A stretch of 10,596 nt of DNA from Microcaldota archaeon (GTDB lineage: Archaea > B1Sed10-29 > WALL01 > WAMD01), in contig JALWQZ010000079.1 in assembly GCA_027077895.1 (NCBI GenBank), forward strand, positions 1 to 10,596. The letters run 5' to 3'. The position numbers and the translations under genes were made by a program. Below the pieces are notes generated by a model. It was not told the origin of the DNA and ran no database searches. It saw only the letters and a list, made by a program, of their open reading frames with translations. Shown here piece after piece: positions 1 to 5,348 of this stretch. Every line of letters begins with the position of its first letter. The stretch's first letter is position 1.

Positions 1-338
1 ATACTTATCAAGCCATTTTCTCTTCTCGTTATTGGCCTGCCCCCTATATACACAGCACCAGGAGCAGCGAACACGAATTTCCCAAATGTTAGCAAGGCGA
101 GACCAAGTGCGATAACAAGACCCGGAATCCAAGCCCTGTAAAATGCAACTAGCCCCATGCTCCTAGCAACCGTTCTATGCCCTAGTTCATGTAGTATAAA
201 CCCAAGCCCGAGAACGAGAAGCAGCACTGAGAAATCTGTGAAGAATTTGTTAATCCCGAGATATATGCTGTCCAGACTAAATGCCAGTGTTATGGTTATC
301 CACGATATCAGTAGGTGGACAACTTCTGTCCTGTCCAT
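1..338 (-). CDS. M50 (site-2 protease-type) membrane metalloprotease, N-terminal part, cut by window edge
   Basis: This is the first 112 residues of an integral-membrane zinc metalloprotease, running off the left edge. The zinc/catalytic motif HELGH (HExxH) is at residues 50-54, inside a hydrophobic segment, after a first membrane helix at about residues 9-29. The later stretch with a Gly-rich loop and 'PGAVYIGGR' (about residues 94-102) is typical of archaeal M50 peptidases; the second active-site motif (NPxPDG-like) would lie outside the window. M50 enzymes cut substrates within the membrane. The start is the ATG at 338: an in-frame TAA lies just upstream, and a TATA box (361-369) sits about 27 nt before the ATG, predicting a leaderless mRNA. 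It diverges from the pilin-like genes. Family assignment is confident; the substrate is unknown. Confidence 0.85.
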   Translation of the reverse strand, partial: MDRTEVVHLLISWITITLAFSLDSIYLGINKFFTDFSVLLLVLGLGFILHELGHRTVARSMGLVAFYRAWIPGLVIALGLALLTFGKFVFAAPGAVYIGGRPITRRENGLIS

Positions 339-360
339 GTGTGTAGTTTACGGTTATTTC

Positions 361-369
361 TTTTATATA
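361..369. promoter_or_regulatory. TATA element between the M50 protease and the pilin-like genes
   Basis: On the minus strand it reads TATATAAAA, centred about 27 nt before the protease ATG at 338, the expected distance for archaeal leaderless transcription. On the plus strand it reads TTTTATATA and could also fire towards the pilin gene at 432, giving a leader of about 40 nt. A second plus-strand candidate, ATAAATACC at 391-399, would give a leader of about 11 nt that still contains the GGGGAGAGGG ribosome-binding site. Which one is used is not decided by sequence. Confidence 0.6.
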
Positions 370-431
370 CCTATGCAATCGTCGATACGAATAAATACCA
401 AGAAATCTAGAAATAGGTAGGGGAGAGGGAA

Positions 432-608
432 ATGGATGACAATGGTCAAGTATCTGCTGAAATGCTTGTTCTCCTGGCTGCTGTGCTAGCAGTTGCTTTT
501 GTTATTGTTTCTCAATTAGTGCAGACTAGCCAGGTCTACAAGAAATCCACAACCCAAACTAGATTTTCAATATCAAAGGAGTTGAAAAAGATTAAAGGAG
601 GTAGATAG
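432..608 (+). CDS. Small class III signal peptide protein (type IV pilin-like), 58 aa
   Basis: A 58-residue pilin-like protein with leader MDDNG followed by QVSAEM: Q at +1, S at +3 and E at +5 match the archaeal class III signal peptide (QxSxE), cut after Gly by an EppA-type prepilin peptidase in methanococci. A hydrophobic helix follows (about residues 11-30), then a short basic hydrophilic tail ending KKIKGGR. The length fits archaeal short major pilins. The start has a strong Shine-Dalgarno (GGGGAGAGGG, 420-429). The next gene encodes a close paralog, so these are probably main subunits of a surface filament; that role is inferred from signal type and size. Confidence 0.85.
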   Translation: MDDNGQVSAEMLVLLAAVLAVAFVIVSQLVQTSQVYKKSTTQTRFSISKELKKIKGGR

Positions 609-620
609 GGGGTGAGGGAG

Positions 621-794
621 ATGGATGATTATGGACAGGTTTCTGCAGAAATGATTGTCTTACTTGCGGCGGTTATTGCAGTGGCTTACGTGATAGTTAA
701 ATCATTGTATGGTACTGCTTCAGATGCAAAACATAGTTTTACCTCGGCGAGTAACAAGACACTGGATAAGGTAAATGATATCATGAAGATATAA
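621..794 (+). CDS. Small class III signal peptide protein (type IV pilin-like), 57 aa, paralog of preceding gene
   Basis: A 57-residue paralog of the gene at 432. Residues 1-26 differ at only four positions (leader MDDYG, then QVSAEM and the hydrophobic helix), while the C-terminal half is different and carries one N-glycosylation sequon (NKT). The ATG at 621 is preferred over the in-frame GTG at 612 because the GTG lies inside the Shine-Dalgarno sequence (GGGGGTGAGGGAG) and because the resulting leader has the same length as the paralog's. It lies 12 nt after the previous stop, and its own stop overlaps the next start. Expected to be membrane-anchored as a pre-pilin, then assembled outside the cell. 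Confidence 0.85.
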   Translation: MDDYGQVSAEMIVLLAAVIAVAYVIVKSLYGTASDAKHSFTSASNKTLDKVNDIMKI

Positions 795-1201
795 TGATTT
801 GTAGTGATCTCATGAATGGCCAGTATTCATTGGATTTTCTTGTGACCTTCACTGGTTTTATGGTATTCTTTCTGGTTATGGCAAGTCTATCTATAAACAT
901 TGGCAGTGATTTTTCTCACGCTCTAGCGTCTAAACACTCTTTGATGTCCACAAGGATCATTTCGGATTATAGTAATACTTTGTGTCTTTTGCCCTCTGGC
1001 TCGGTGCAGTATCTTAGGTTATACTTTCCAGAGTTGACTAGGGTTTCAGGAGGACACACACTGCACGCAGTTGTAGACAATAAAACATTCTCATTTGACC
1101 AGAGATGTATGCTGGTTGTCAATTCATCATTTCATGGGACATACAATATTAGCCTTTCTAGGCGAGGTACCGCTGTATACGTCAATTATTCCAGGCTCTA
1201 G
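794..1201 (+). CDS. Larger pilin-like protein with class III-type leader and sequon-rich ectodomain
   Basis: A pilin-like protein with a variant class III motif: MNG before QYSLDF (Q+1, S+3, D+5 in place of the usual E), a hydrophobic helix of about 20 residues and then an ectodomain of about 100 residues. The ectodomain has four N-glycosylation sequons, all in the last third (NKT, NSS, NIS, NYS), and two cysteines that could pair. The ATG at 794 shares one base with the previous stop, implying translational coupling. The ATG at 812 is an alternative that gives a 3-residue leader like MRG and MKG in the facing operon. It may be a minor or adhesive subunit of the filament made by the two preceding genes. 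No specific family was recognised for the ectodomain. Confidence 0.75.
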   Translation: MICSDLMNGQYSLDFLVTFTGFMVFFLVMASLSINIGSDFSHALASKHSLMSTRIISDYSNTLCLLPSGSVQYLRLYFPELTRVSGGHTLHAVVDNKTFSFDQRCMLVVNSSFHGTYNISLSRRGTAVYVNYSRL

Positions 1202-1560
1202 TATCCAAATACGAATCGGACCTCTTTCATTTTTCCATCAAAAACAGGGCGTTCTATCACAAACTGATTTTTAGGCGAATTCCATTTTACTATAATAGTT
1301 TCTCTCCCATGAACCACTTTCATTTGAAGGTTTGGGTTGGTCCTTTCTAGTATCGCCCTCTCAACTATTGGGTCACTAATGCTATTTGTTAGTATTATGA
1401 CTTGGGAGATATCGCTTGCTTCCTTGTAGGCTATCGCCAGATCTAGGTTTTGGTTGAACATTGGAATTAGCAGGATTATCGTTGCTAGTATGATTAGAGA
1501 TATGATTGCGTCCAGGGTTATTAGTCCCCTAGAACCTGATCCAGACGACCTTCCCATCAT
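1198..1560 (-). CDS. Pilin-like protein with class III-like signal (RG-LITLDAII), 120 aa
   Basis: Last gene of a four-gene minus-strand run. The N-terminus is a Ser/Gly/Arg-rich leader (MMGRSSGSGSRG) followed by LITLDAII: Leu at +1, Thr at +3 and Asp at +5, a conservative version of QxSxE. A hydrophobic helix follows to about residue 34, then a soluble domain of about 85 residues with predicted helix then beta strands, as in pilin folds. No cysteine and no NxS/T sequon is seen. The start (1560 or 1557, tandem ATGs) has a GGGTGAGG ribosome-binding site and lies 32 nt inside the upstream gene. Its stop shares a CTAG with the stop of the convergent gene. Predicted minor pilin; function inferred. 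Confidence 0.72.
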   Translation of the reverse strand: MMGRSSGSGSRGLITLDAIISLIILATIILLIPMFNQNLDLAIAYKEASDISQVIILTNSISDPIVERAILERTNPNLQMKVVHGRETIIVKWNSPKNQFVIERPVFDGKMKEVRFVFGY

Positions 1561-1840
1561 GAACCCTCACCCTTGTTATCGTTGTCCCATTCCCACAAAC
1601 CTGAGAACTACAGGCCATGCGCACCACACCTGGTTCGTCTAGAAACGTTGAATTGCTTTGATACGCTAGGGCATCTGGGTCGTTTAGTGCTTTGTCACTG
1701 TTTATTATTGATTTAACTTCCATCTCAACAATGTGTCTGTCTTGTATGATGTTTGTTGCGATTATGGATATTTCTGTAATTGATACGGTCGCAGATACTA
1801 GAACGAGTAAGAACCCCATGCTAAGATCCATTGTGTTCAA
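1529..1840 (-). CDS. Pilin-like small secreted or anchored protein lacking Glu at +5, 103 aa
   Basis: Third gene of the minus-strand run. It has a short polar start and one hydrophobic segment (about residues 9-30, from MGFLLVLV), then a hydrophilic ectodomain with two sequons (NST, NGT) and a CxxxxC cysteine pair. The processing signal is degenerate: 'DLSMGF' keeps a Ser at +3 but has Gly where Glu/Asp is expected. The start is the TTG at 1840, four bases after GGGGTGG; the ATG at 1831 is possible but less well placed. It overlaps its upstream neighbour by 20 nt and its downstream neighbour by 32 nt. Context suggests a minor subunit; sequence alone does not prove a pilin. Confidence 0.65.
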   Translation of the reverse strand: MNTMDLSMGFLLVLVSATVSITEISIIATNIIQDRHIVEMEVKSIINSDKALNDPDALAYQSNSTFLDEPGVVRMACSSQVCGNGTTITRVRVHDGKVVWIRF

Positions 1841-2045
1841 TGTACCACCCCGTCCTAGTTGTGTTTACCCCCAGTGCGGCGTAGTCGGAGAATATCAACC
1901 CATTAACTTGCATTGTTGTGATTTGACTTTCTATTTGGGTATGCCACGTCTTTGTTAGGCCCCCCATACTAGTTATTATCATTAGGACTAGGGATATCAT
2001 TGTAGCGATGGCTATGATTGCTTCTAGACTGGCTAGCCCCCTCAT
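1821..2045 (-). CDS. Small pilin-like protein with class III-like signal (MRG-LASLEAII), 74 aa
   Basis: Second gene of the minus-strand run. Leader MRG is followed by LASLEAII: Ser at +3 and Glu at +5 as in class III pilins, with Leu instead of Gln at +1. The hydrophobic helix spans about residues 4-28, and the short C-terminal part carries two sequons (NTT, NGS). Its start overlaps the previous stop as ATGA, and GGGGAGAT upstream serves as the ribosome-binding site. The downstream gene starts 20 nt before this one ends. Predicted to be a pilin-like subunit made with its three operon partners. Confidence 0.72.
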   Translation of the reverse strand: MRGLASLEAIIAIATMISLVLMIITSMGGLTKTWHTQIESQITTMQVNGLIFSDYAALGVNTTRTGWYIEHNGS

Positions 2046-2467
2046 CTGTAATCTCCCCTAGGCACTAGGTATACGTATCCGTCCCCCTTCAATATTATGC
2101 CGTAATTGGATACATTGGTCGTTGGCCTGAGTACACCAGAGTATAAACTCGGTTTGGACTCTGATACGACCACCGGGGTTCCCCTATACATTTTTATTTC
2201 TCCATATGAGATCTTGAATCCCTTGCTTCTCCAGTAGTCCATCCATTCAAGTAGATATGCGTCACACATGCCTTCTGATTTTGTACATTCTCTAGAGACC
2301 TCTGACAGAGTTCTAATTATATCCTCCTGGATATTTTTTGCGGACTGGGCCTTTATCAGCTCGTCTTGAAGTTTATTGGTTGATTTGATATCATTGTATT
2401 CTATGGATAATAATGGCACGACTGATAGAACAAAGACCATAACTACGAGAAAACTAAATCCTTTCAT
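2042..2467 (-). CDS. Signal-anchored pilin-like protein, first gene of minus-strand pilin-like operon, 141 aa
   Basis: First gene of the minus-strand run. After MKG comes a hydrophobic helix (about residues 4-23), then a largely helical region with many polar residues, two cysteines six residues apart that may form a disulfide, and a beta-rich C-terminal half with one sequon (NVS). The leader resembles those of its neighbours, but the residues after Gly (FSFLVV) lack the Glu/Asp at +5, so either prepilin peptidase processing or simple signal anchoring is possible. The ATG at 2467 is chosen because an upstream in-frame TTG (2479) would place the ribosome-binding site GGGGGAGAGG inside the gene. 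It is transcribed from a TATA box shared with the divergent coiled-coil gene. Family not recognised. Confidence 0.68.
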   Translation of the reverse strand: MKGFSFLVVMVFVLSVVPLLSIEYNDIKSTNKLQDELIKAQSAKNIQEDIIRTLSEVSRECTKSEGMCDAYLLEWMDYWRSKGFKISYGEIKMYRGTPVVVSESKPSLYSGVLRPTTNVSNYGIILKGDGYVYLVPRGDYR

Positions 2468-2496
2468 CCTCTCCCCCAATAGTTTCTGGAAAAAGG

Positions 2497-2506
2497 TTTA
2501 TAAAAG
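2497..2506. promoter_or_regulatory. Palindromic TATA element shared by pilin-like operon and coiled-coil gene
   Basis: The core is TTTATAAA, identical on both strands, within a 79-base gap between divergent genes. Towards the minus strand it is about 34 nt from the ATG at 2467, leaving a leader of roughly 8-10 nt that covers the Shine-Dalgarno. Towards the plus strand it is about 46 nt from the ATG at 2547, leaving a leader of roughly 20 nt with GGTG at 2536-2539. Confidence 0.6.
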
Positions 2507-2546
2507 CATTAGTCTAAAATACACTTACTTTTTATGGTGTATTGCT

Positions 2547-3359
2547 ATGAGTGAGGAGAATGCCTTTGAAGAGTTGAAGAGGACTAAGGAGAAAGCAAGG
2601 GAAATATCCGCGAGAGTTAAGAAACTCAGGAAGCAGGCTTCAGAGGAGAAGAAGTTGAGGGACCAGGCCAATGCCAAGGTTAGAGAGTTGAAGGCCAAAA
2701 GAGATGAGACGAACAAGAGGATAAAGGAGGTAAAAACCAAACTAGAACAGATAAACCAGGAAATAAAAAAGAAGATGCCTGAAGGTGCTAGTAGGGGAGA
2801 CATAAGAAGGGAGATATCTAGGTTAGAGTGGGATATACAAACCAAGGTTATGTCACCAAAGAAGGAGGAAGAATTGGCAAAGAGGATTGAAAAACTTGAA
2901 CTTCAACTCAAGGCATGGGATGAAGTTGATGCTCTTTTTGCAGAGAAGAAGAAACTCTTGTCTGAACTTGATGAACTGAGGACGTCTGCTCAGGCATTTC
3001 ATGAGGCTTTGTTGCATTATGCAAAGGAGTCAGAGTTTCATCACTCCCAGTTAATGGAGATTATAAAACAGTTAAAGAAGTTGGAGCCTGATTTTGATGA
3101 AGTCAAAAAGAAACTTGCCAAGGCAAAAGAGAATGCTGATAAACTTAGGGAGAGGATCTCTGAGGAGAGGAAGGCAAAGGCTATGGAGAGAAGGGCGGAG
3201 ATAGAAGCATTCCAAAAGGAGCAAGAGAAAGAGATGAAGAAGATGGAAGCGGAGATGAAGAAGAAGGCAAAGGAACTGATGGCTGCTCTCAAGTCTGGCA
3301 AGAAGTTGACGACAGAAGAATTGATGATCATTCAAACATACTTGGGTGATGAAGATTAA
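2547..3359 (+). CDS. Archaeal coiled-coil protein (COG1340-like), 270 aa
   Basis: A very Lys/Glu-rich, almost wholly helical cytoplasmic protein with long heptad stretches at about residues 3-80 and 165-255, broken near residues 75-82 by a Pro/Gly segment. The central 'MSPKKEEEL' segment and the C-terminal 'GKKLTTEELMIIQ' match my memory of the uncharacterised archaeal coiled-coil family COG1340, whose members are sometimes misnamed phosphoserine phosphatase. It has no Walker motifs, so it is not an SMC/Rad50 protein. The ATG at 2547 is chosen because the open frame upstream of it crosses the promoter. The next gene overlaps it by 11 nt. Function unknown; a scaffold or ribosome-associated role would be speculation. 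Confidence 0.82.
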   Translation: MSEENAFEELKRTKEKAREISARVKKLRKQASEEKKLRDQANAKVRELKAKRDETNKRIKEVKTKLEQINQEIKKKMPEGASRGDIRREISRLEWDIQTKVMSPKKEEELAKRIEKLELQLKAWDEVDALFAEKKKLLSELDELRTSAQAFHEALLHYAKESEFHHSQLMEIIKQLKKLEPDFDEVKKKLAKAKENADKLRERISEERKAKAMERRAEIEAFQKEQEKEMKKMEAEMKKKAKELMAALKSGKKLTTEELMIIQTYLGDED

Positions 3360-3576
3360 GACTTACATAACATTGTGGTTTTCAAGCGACGGGGATGCAC
3401 CCAGTGATATAATATCTGACTTGGAGAAAATAGGGTTTGAACCTGTGACTGGTAATTATGATATGGTCTACAATTGGGGAAAGAGACCCACAAGGGATGA
3501 TCTCATTCATCTAGCAGATATTATTAAGAGAGCACTGGACGGAAGAGGAGTTCTTTTTAAGTTGGAGACCATCTAG
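3349..3576 (+). CDS. Conserved-looking small alpha/beta protein, function unknown, 75 aa
   Basis: A compact 75-residue soluble protein. The pattern is strand (TYITLWFS), helix (SDIISDLEKIG), strand pair (PVTGNYDMVYNWG), helix (LIHLADIIKRAL), strand (VLFKLETI), which suggests a small ferredoxin-like fold. Aromatic residues cluster around 'YDMVYNW'. No catalytic motif or metal ligands are visible. It starts at the ATG at 3349 (GTG at 3346 is also in frame), inside the last 11 bases of the coiled-coil gene, so the two are probably translated together and may act together. I did not recognise the family. Confidence 0.72.
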   Translation: MKIKTYITLWFSSDGDAPSDIISDLEKIGFEPVTGNYDMVYNWGKRPTRDDLIHLADIIKRALDGRGVLFKLETI

Positions 3577-3578
3577 TG

Positions 3579-3588
3579 TTTAAATATC
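3579..3588 (+). promoter_or_regulatory. TATA box for the 100 aa gene
   Basis: TTTAAATATC starts three bases after the previous stop codon and is centred about 32 nt before the ATG at 3616. The predicted transcript would start near 3609, with a leader of a few bases containing GGTG. This also argues for the ATG at 3616 over the in-frame TTG at 3592. Confidence 0.55.
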
Positions 3589-3615
3589 CATTTGCATAAT
3601 TATATTGTGGTGCCT

Positions 3616-3918
3616 ATGGATGATGATGAACTTGCATTTAAACTGGTAGAACTCTATGTTAGAGAGGTTTCCGCTGTCCACGAGAAGAGACAGATGGGTT
3701 TGGATACAATTCTTAATGCTTACTTCTATGCTCTACTTAGGATAACTAGAAAGAAGGAGGAAATTCTTGCTATGAAGCGGGCTGTTGACAAGAGCAGTAA
3801 AACTCCTGCCAGTGTTCCAGCACCCAGTGGGACCGCGAAGGCACCGTCTGAGGTCAAGGGAGAATCTAGGTCTAGAATTGCTGGCAGTGGGAAGGATATC
3901 ACATTTGAATTTGACTGA
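3616..3918 (+). CDS. Small protein with helical N-terminal domain and disordered tail, 100 aa
   Basis: Residues 1-57 form an acidic then amphipathic helical domain (MDDDELAFKLVELYVREV, then a segment rich in Tyr, Leu and Arg/Lys). Residues 58-92 are Pro/Ser/Ala/Lys-rich and look disordered, and the protein ends in a conserved-looking acidic/aromatic tag, DITFEFD. Such architecture fits a small adaptor, but no family was recognised. It has its own TATA box and so may be independent of the two genes before it. Its last 20 bases overlap the 3' end of the convergent DUF131 gene. Confidence 0.68.
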   Translation: MDDDELAFKLVELYVREVSAVHEKRQMGLDTILNAYFYALLRITRKKEEILAMKRAVDKSSKTPASVPAPSGTAKAPSEVKGESRSRIAGSGKDITFEFD

Positions 3919-4120
3919 GTATGAACCACATCACGATCATCATTAGCACACCCATTCCAAGCACTAGATAGATGGCGTTCTTGGAGTTGCCAAATACTAT
4001 TGGCACAGGACCAATCATCACGAGGCCAGCGTACTCTGCGTTTCCTGATTTTATGCTACCTAAAAATACGAGTGATATACCCAGTGCAACTAGAATCAGG
4101 CCAAGTTTCACGAGGTTCAT
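3899..4120 (-). CDS. DUF131 family (TIGR00304-like) small membrane protein, 73 aa
   Basis: A 73-residue protein with two membrane helices (about residues 5-22 and 50-69) joined by a short loop containing 'MIGPVPIVFGNS'. The GPxPIVFG signature between two helices is characteristic of the archaeal DUF131 family, whose function is unknown. The start codon overlaps the stop of the GTPase gene as ATGA, so the two are almost certainly co-transcribed and translationally coupled. DUF131 genes are short and easily missed; here the length and motif both fit. Confidence 0.85.
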   Translation of the reverse strand: MNLVKLGLILVALGISLVFLGSIKSGNAEYAGLVMIGPVPIVFGNSKNAIYLVLGMGVLMMIVMWFILSQIQM

Positions 4121-5283
4121 TTTCTCACCAGTATCTTGATCACGTCGCCACTCTTTAGTACATGATCTTTCCCGATCTTTCTCTTTGTCCTTGCGTCAAT
4201 TGCTCCAATAAATTTGTCGCCTATATCCGTATGTATTTTGTATGCAAGGTCTAGGGCAGTTGACCCGTTAGGCAACAGATACGCGTCGGGCAGGATGTTT
4301 CCCGATTTGTCTGCCCAATGGGTTTCGTCCTCCACTGGAAAGACAACAATGTTCCTTAATTTTTCATATACCGCTTTCTCTAAGACCTGCTGAACTCCAG
4401 TAGACCCCAGGGGGCCTAGGACATTCTCTTTTATGTAATCCAATGCTTCCTTTTGTTTTTGTGTTAACTGTTTTACTACTTTGAAGTCTGATGAACCAGG
4501 TATATACTCTATCAGCCCTGCCTCGGCTGCTCTCTTTAAGGCCAATTCAGATTCCGCGGAAACTGGAACCACATCCAACTTGTCTTTTAACTCTTCATAG
4601 TTTCTCTTTGCTTCTGGGAGATCTATCTTGTTGGCTGCTATGAGTATTGGTTTTGTCTCTAGTATCTTGTGGGCTAGGTTCATGAGTTCATCATCCCCAG
4701 CATTTATGCTCAAGCCTGATTCTTTCACAATTTCCTCGACCTTTTCTCTGCTCATGTTCAGCCCTGAAAGTTGTTCATAAACTAGGTCTTCTAATTTTCC
4801 TGCTTTCATTCTAGCGCGTCGTGATATTGTTTGCCAGTTTCTTTTCAGTATCCCAAATATCCAGTAGGTTATTTCCTTCTTTAGAAATTCTATGTCCTGC
4901 ATTGGGTCGTGCCCTGTTGTTGGGTTTCCCTCCTCGTCTGTCTTCCCTGAGAAGTCAACCACGTGAATCAATGCATCTGCATCCATGAGGTCGTCAAGAA
5001 ACTGGTTTCCTAGCCCTTTTCCCTCGTGTGCCCCCGGGACTAGCCCTGCGACGTCTAGCAATCCGAATGGGATCAGCCTAGTCCCATCCATGCACGGAGC
5101 GTTTCTAGGACTGCATAACTTTCCTATCTCTTTGTGTGGGCATGGGAATCTGACGAAGGCGGTCCCTAGGTTTGGCTTTATGGTCGTAAATGGATAACTA
5201 GCCACTTCGGCGTTTGACAAGGTTGCTGCGTCAAAAAATGTTGTTTTCCCACTTGATGGCTTTCCAACAACACCCAATTTCAT
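4117..5283 (-). CDS. YchF/OLA1-like translation-associated GTPase (archaeal type, with TGS domain)
   Basis: A 388-residue Obg/YchF-superfamily GTPase. Visible motifs: Walker A/G1 GKPSSGKT (7-14), G2 region TT (33-34), G3 DVAG (77-80) followed by LVPGAHEGKGLGN, G4 NKID (218-221), G5 SAE (242-244), and a C-terminal TGS domain (about 312-388). A Cys/His-containing insert (C48, H50, C57, C64) before G3 may bind metal. Bacterial YchF and eukaryotic OLA1 have NxxE at G4 and prefer ATP; this protein has a regular NKxD, as in the archaeal subfamily with a PF08438-type helical region, so GTP is the expected nucleotide. A ribosome-linked role is inferred from relatives. A TATA element at 5305-5315 lies 26-27 nt upstream, predicting a leaderless mRNA. 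Confidence 0.92.
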   Translation of the reverse strand: MKLGVVGKPSSGKTTFFDAATLSNAEVASYPFTTIKPNLGTAFVRFPCPHKEIGKLCSPRNAPCMDGTRLIPFGLLDVAGLVPGAHEGKGLGNQFLDDLMDADALIHVVDFSGKTDEEGNPTTGHDPMQDIEFLKKEITYWIFGILKRNWQTISRRARMKAGKLEDLVYEQLSGLNMSREKVEEIVKESGLSINAGDDELMNLAHKILETKPILIAANKIDLPEAKRNYEELKDKLDVVPVSAESELALKRAAEAGLIEYIPGSSDFKVVKQLTQKQKEALDYIKENVLGPLGSTGVQQVLEKAVYEKLRNIVVFPVEDETHWADKSGNILPDAYLLPNGSTALDLAYKIHTDIGDKFIGAIDARTKRKIGKDHVLKSGDVIKILVRK

Positions 5284-5304
5284 AGTTTAAATTTTTATAA
5301 AACC

Positions 5305-5315
5305 TTAAATATTAA
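5305..5315. promoter_or_regulatory. AT-rich divergent promoter between YchF-like GTPase and tes
   Basis: TTAAATATTAA is nearly its own reverse complement. It is about 27 nt from the GTPase ATG (5283, minus) and about 39 nt from the Tes ATG (5349, plus). The minus transcript would be leaderless; the plus transcript would have a leader of about 14 nt with GAGGTG (5338-5343) as ribosome-binding site. A second AT-rich element, TTTATAAAA, near 5294-5302 is too close to 5283 to serve the GTPase. Confidence 0.6.
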
Positions 5316-5348
5316 CTATTGTCTTATTTCCTCCAGTGAGGTGCGTAA

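Noticed and set aside
1..338. M50 protease as the prepilin peptidase of the pilin cluster
   Set aside because: Known archaeal prepilin peptidases (EppA, FlaK/PibD) are aspartic proteases with GxGD motifs, whereas this one has a zinc HExxH.
157..420. Plus-strand open frame of 87 codons at the left edge
   Set aside because: It is antisense to the M50 protease with its HELGH motif and runs through the promoter region.
432..2467. Pilin-like genes as archaellins or an archaellum operon
   Set aside because: No FlaB/ArlB-type sequence (class I signal with conserved N-terminal region and about 200 aa) and no Arl accessory genes are present; the class III signals fit non-motility pili better.
2376..2546. 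57-residue N-terminal extension of the coiled-coil protein
   Set aside because: The frame is open, but it crosses the divergent promoter and antisense pilin-like gene, and its composition is unlike the rest of the protein. The ATG at 2547 gives the coiled coil directly.
2547..3359. Coiled-coil gene as the missing Rad50 partner of Mre11
   Set aside because: No Walker A, Walker B, ABC signature or zinc-hook CxxC is present, and the length is 270 aa, far too short for Rad50.
4117..5283. Assignment as an ATP-preferring YchF/OLA1
   Set aside because: Those have NxxE at the G4 motif; this protein has NKID, so GTP preference is expected.
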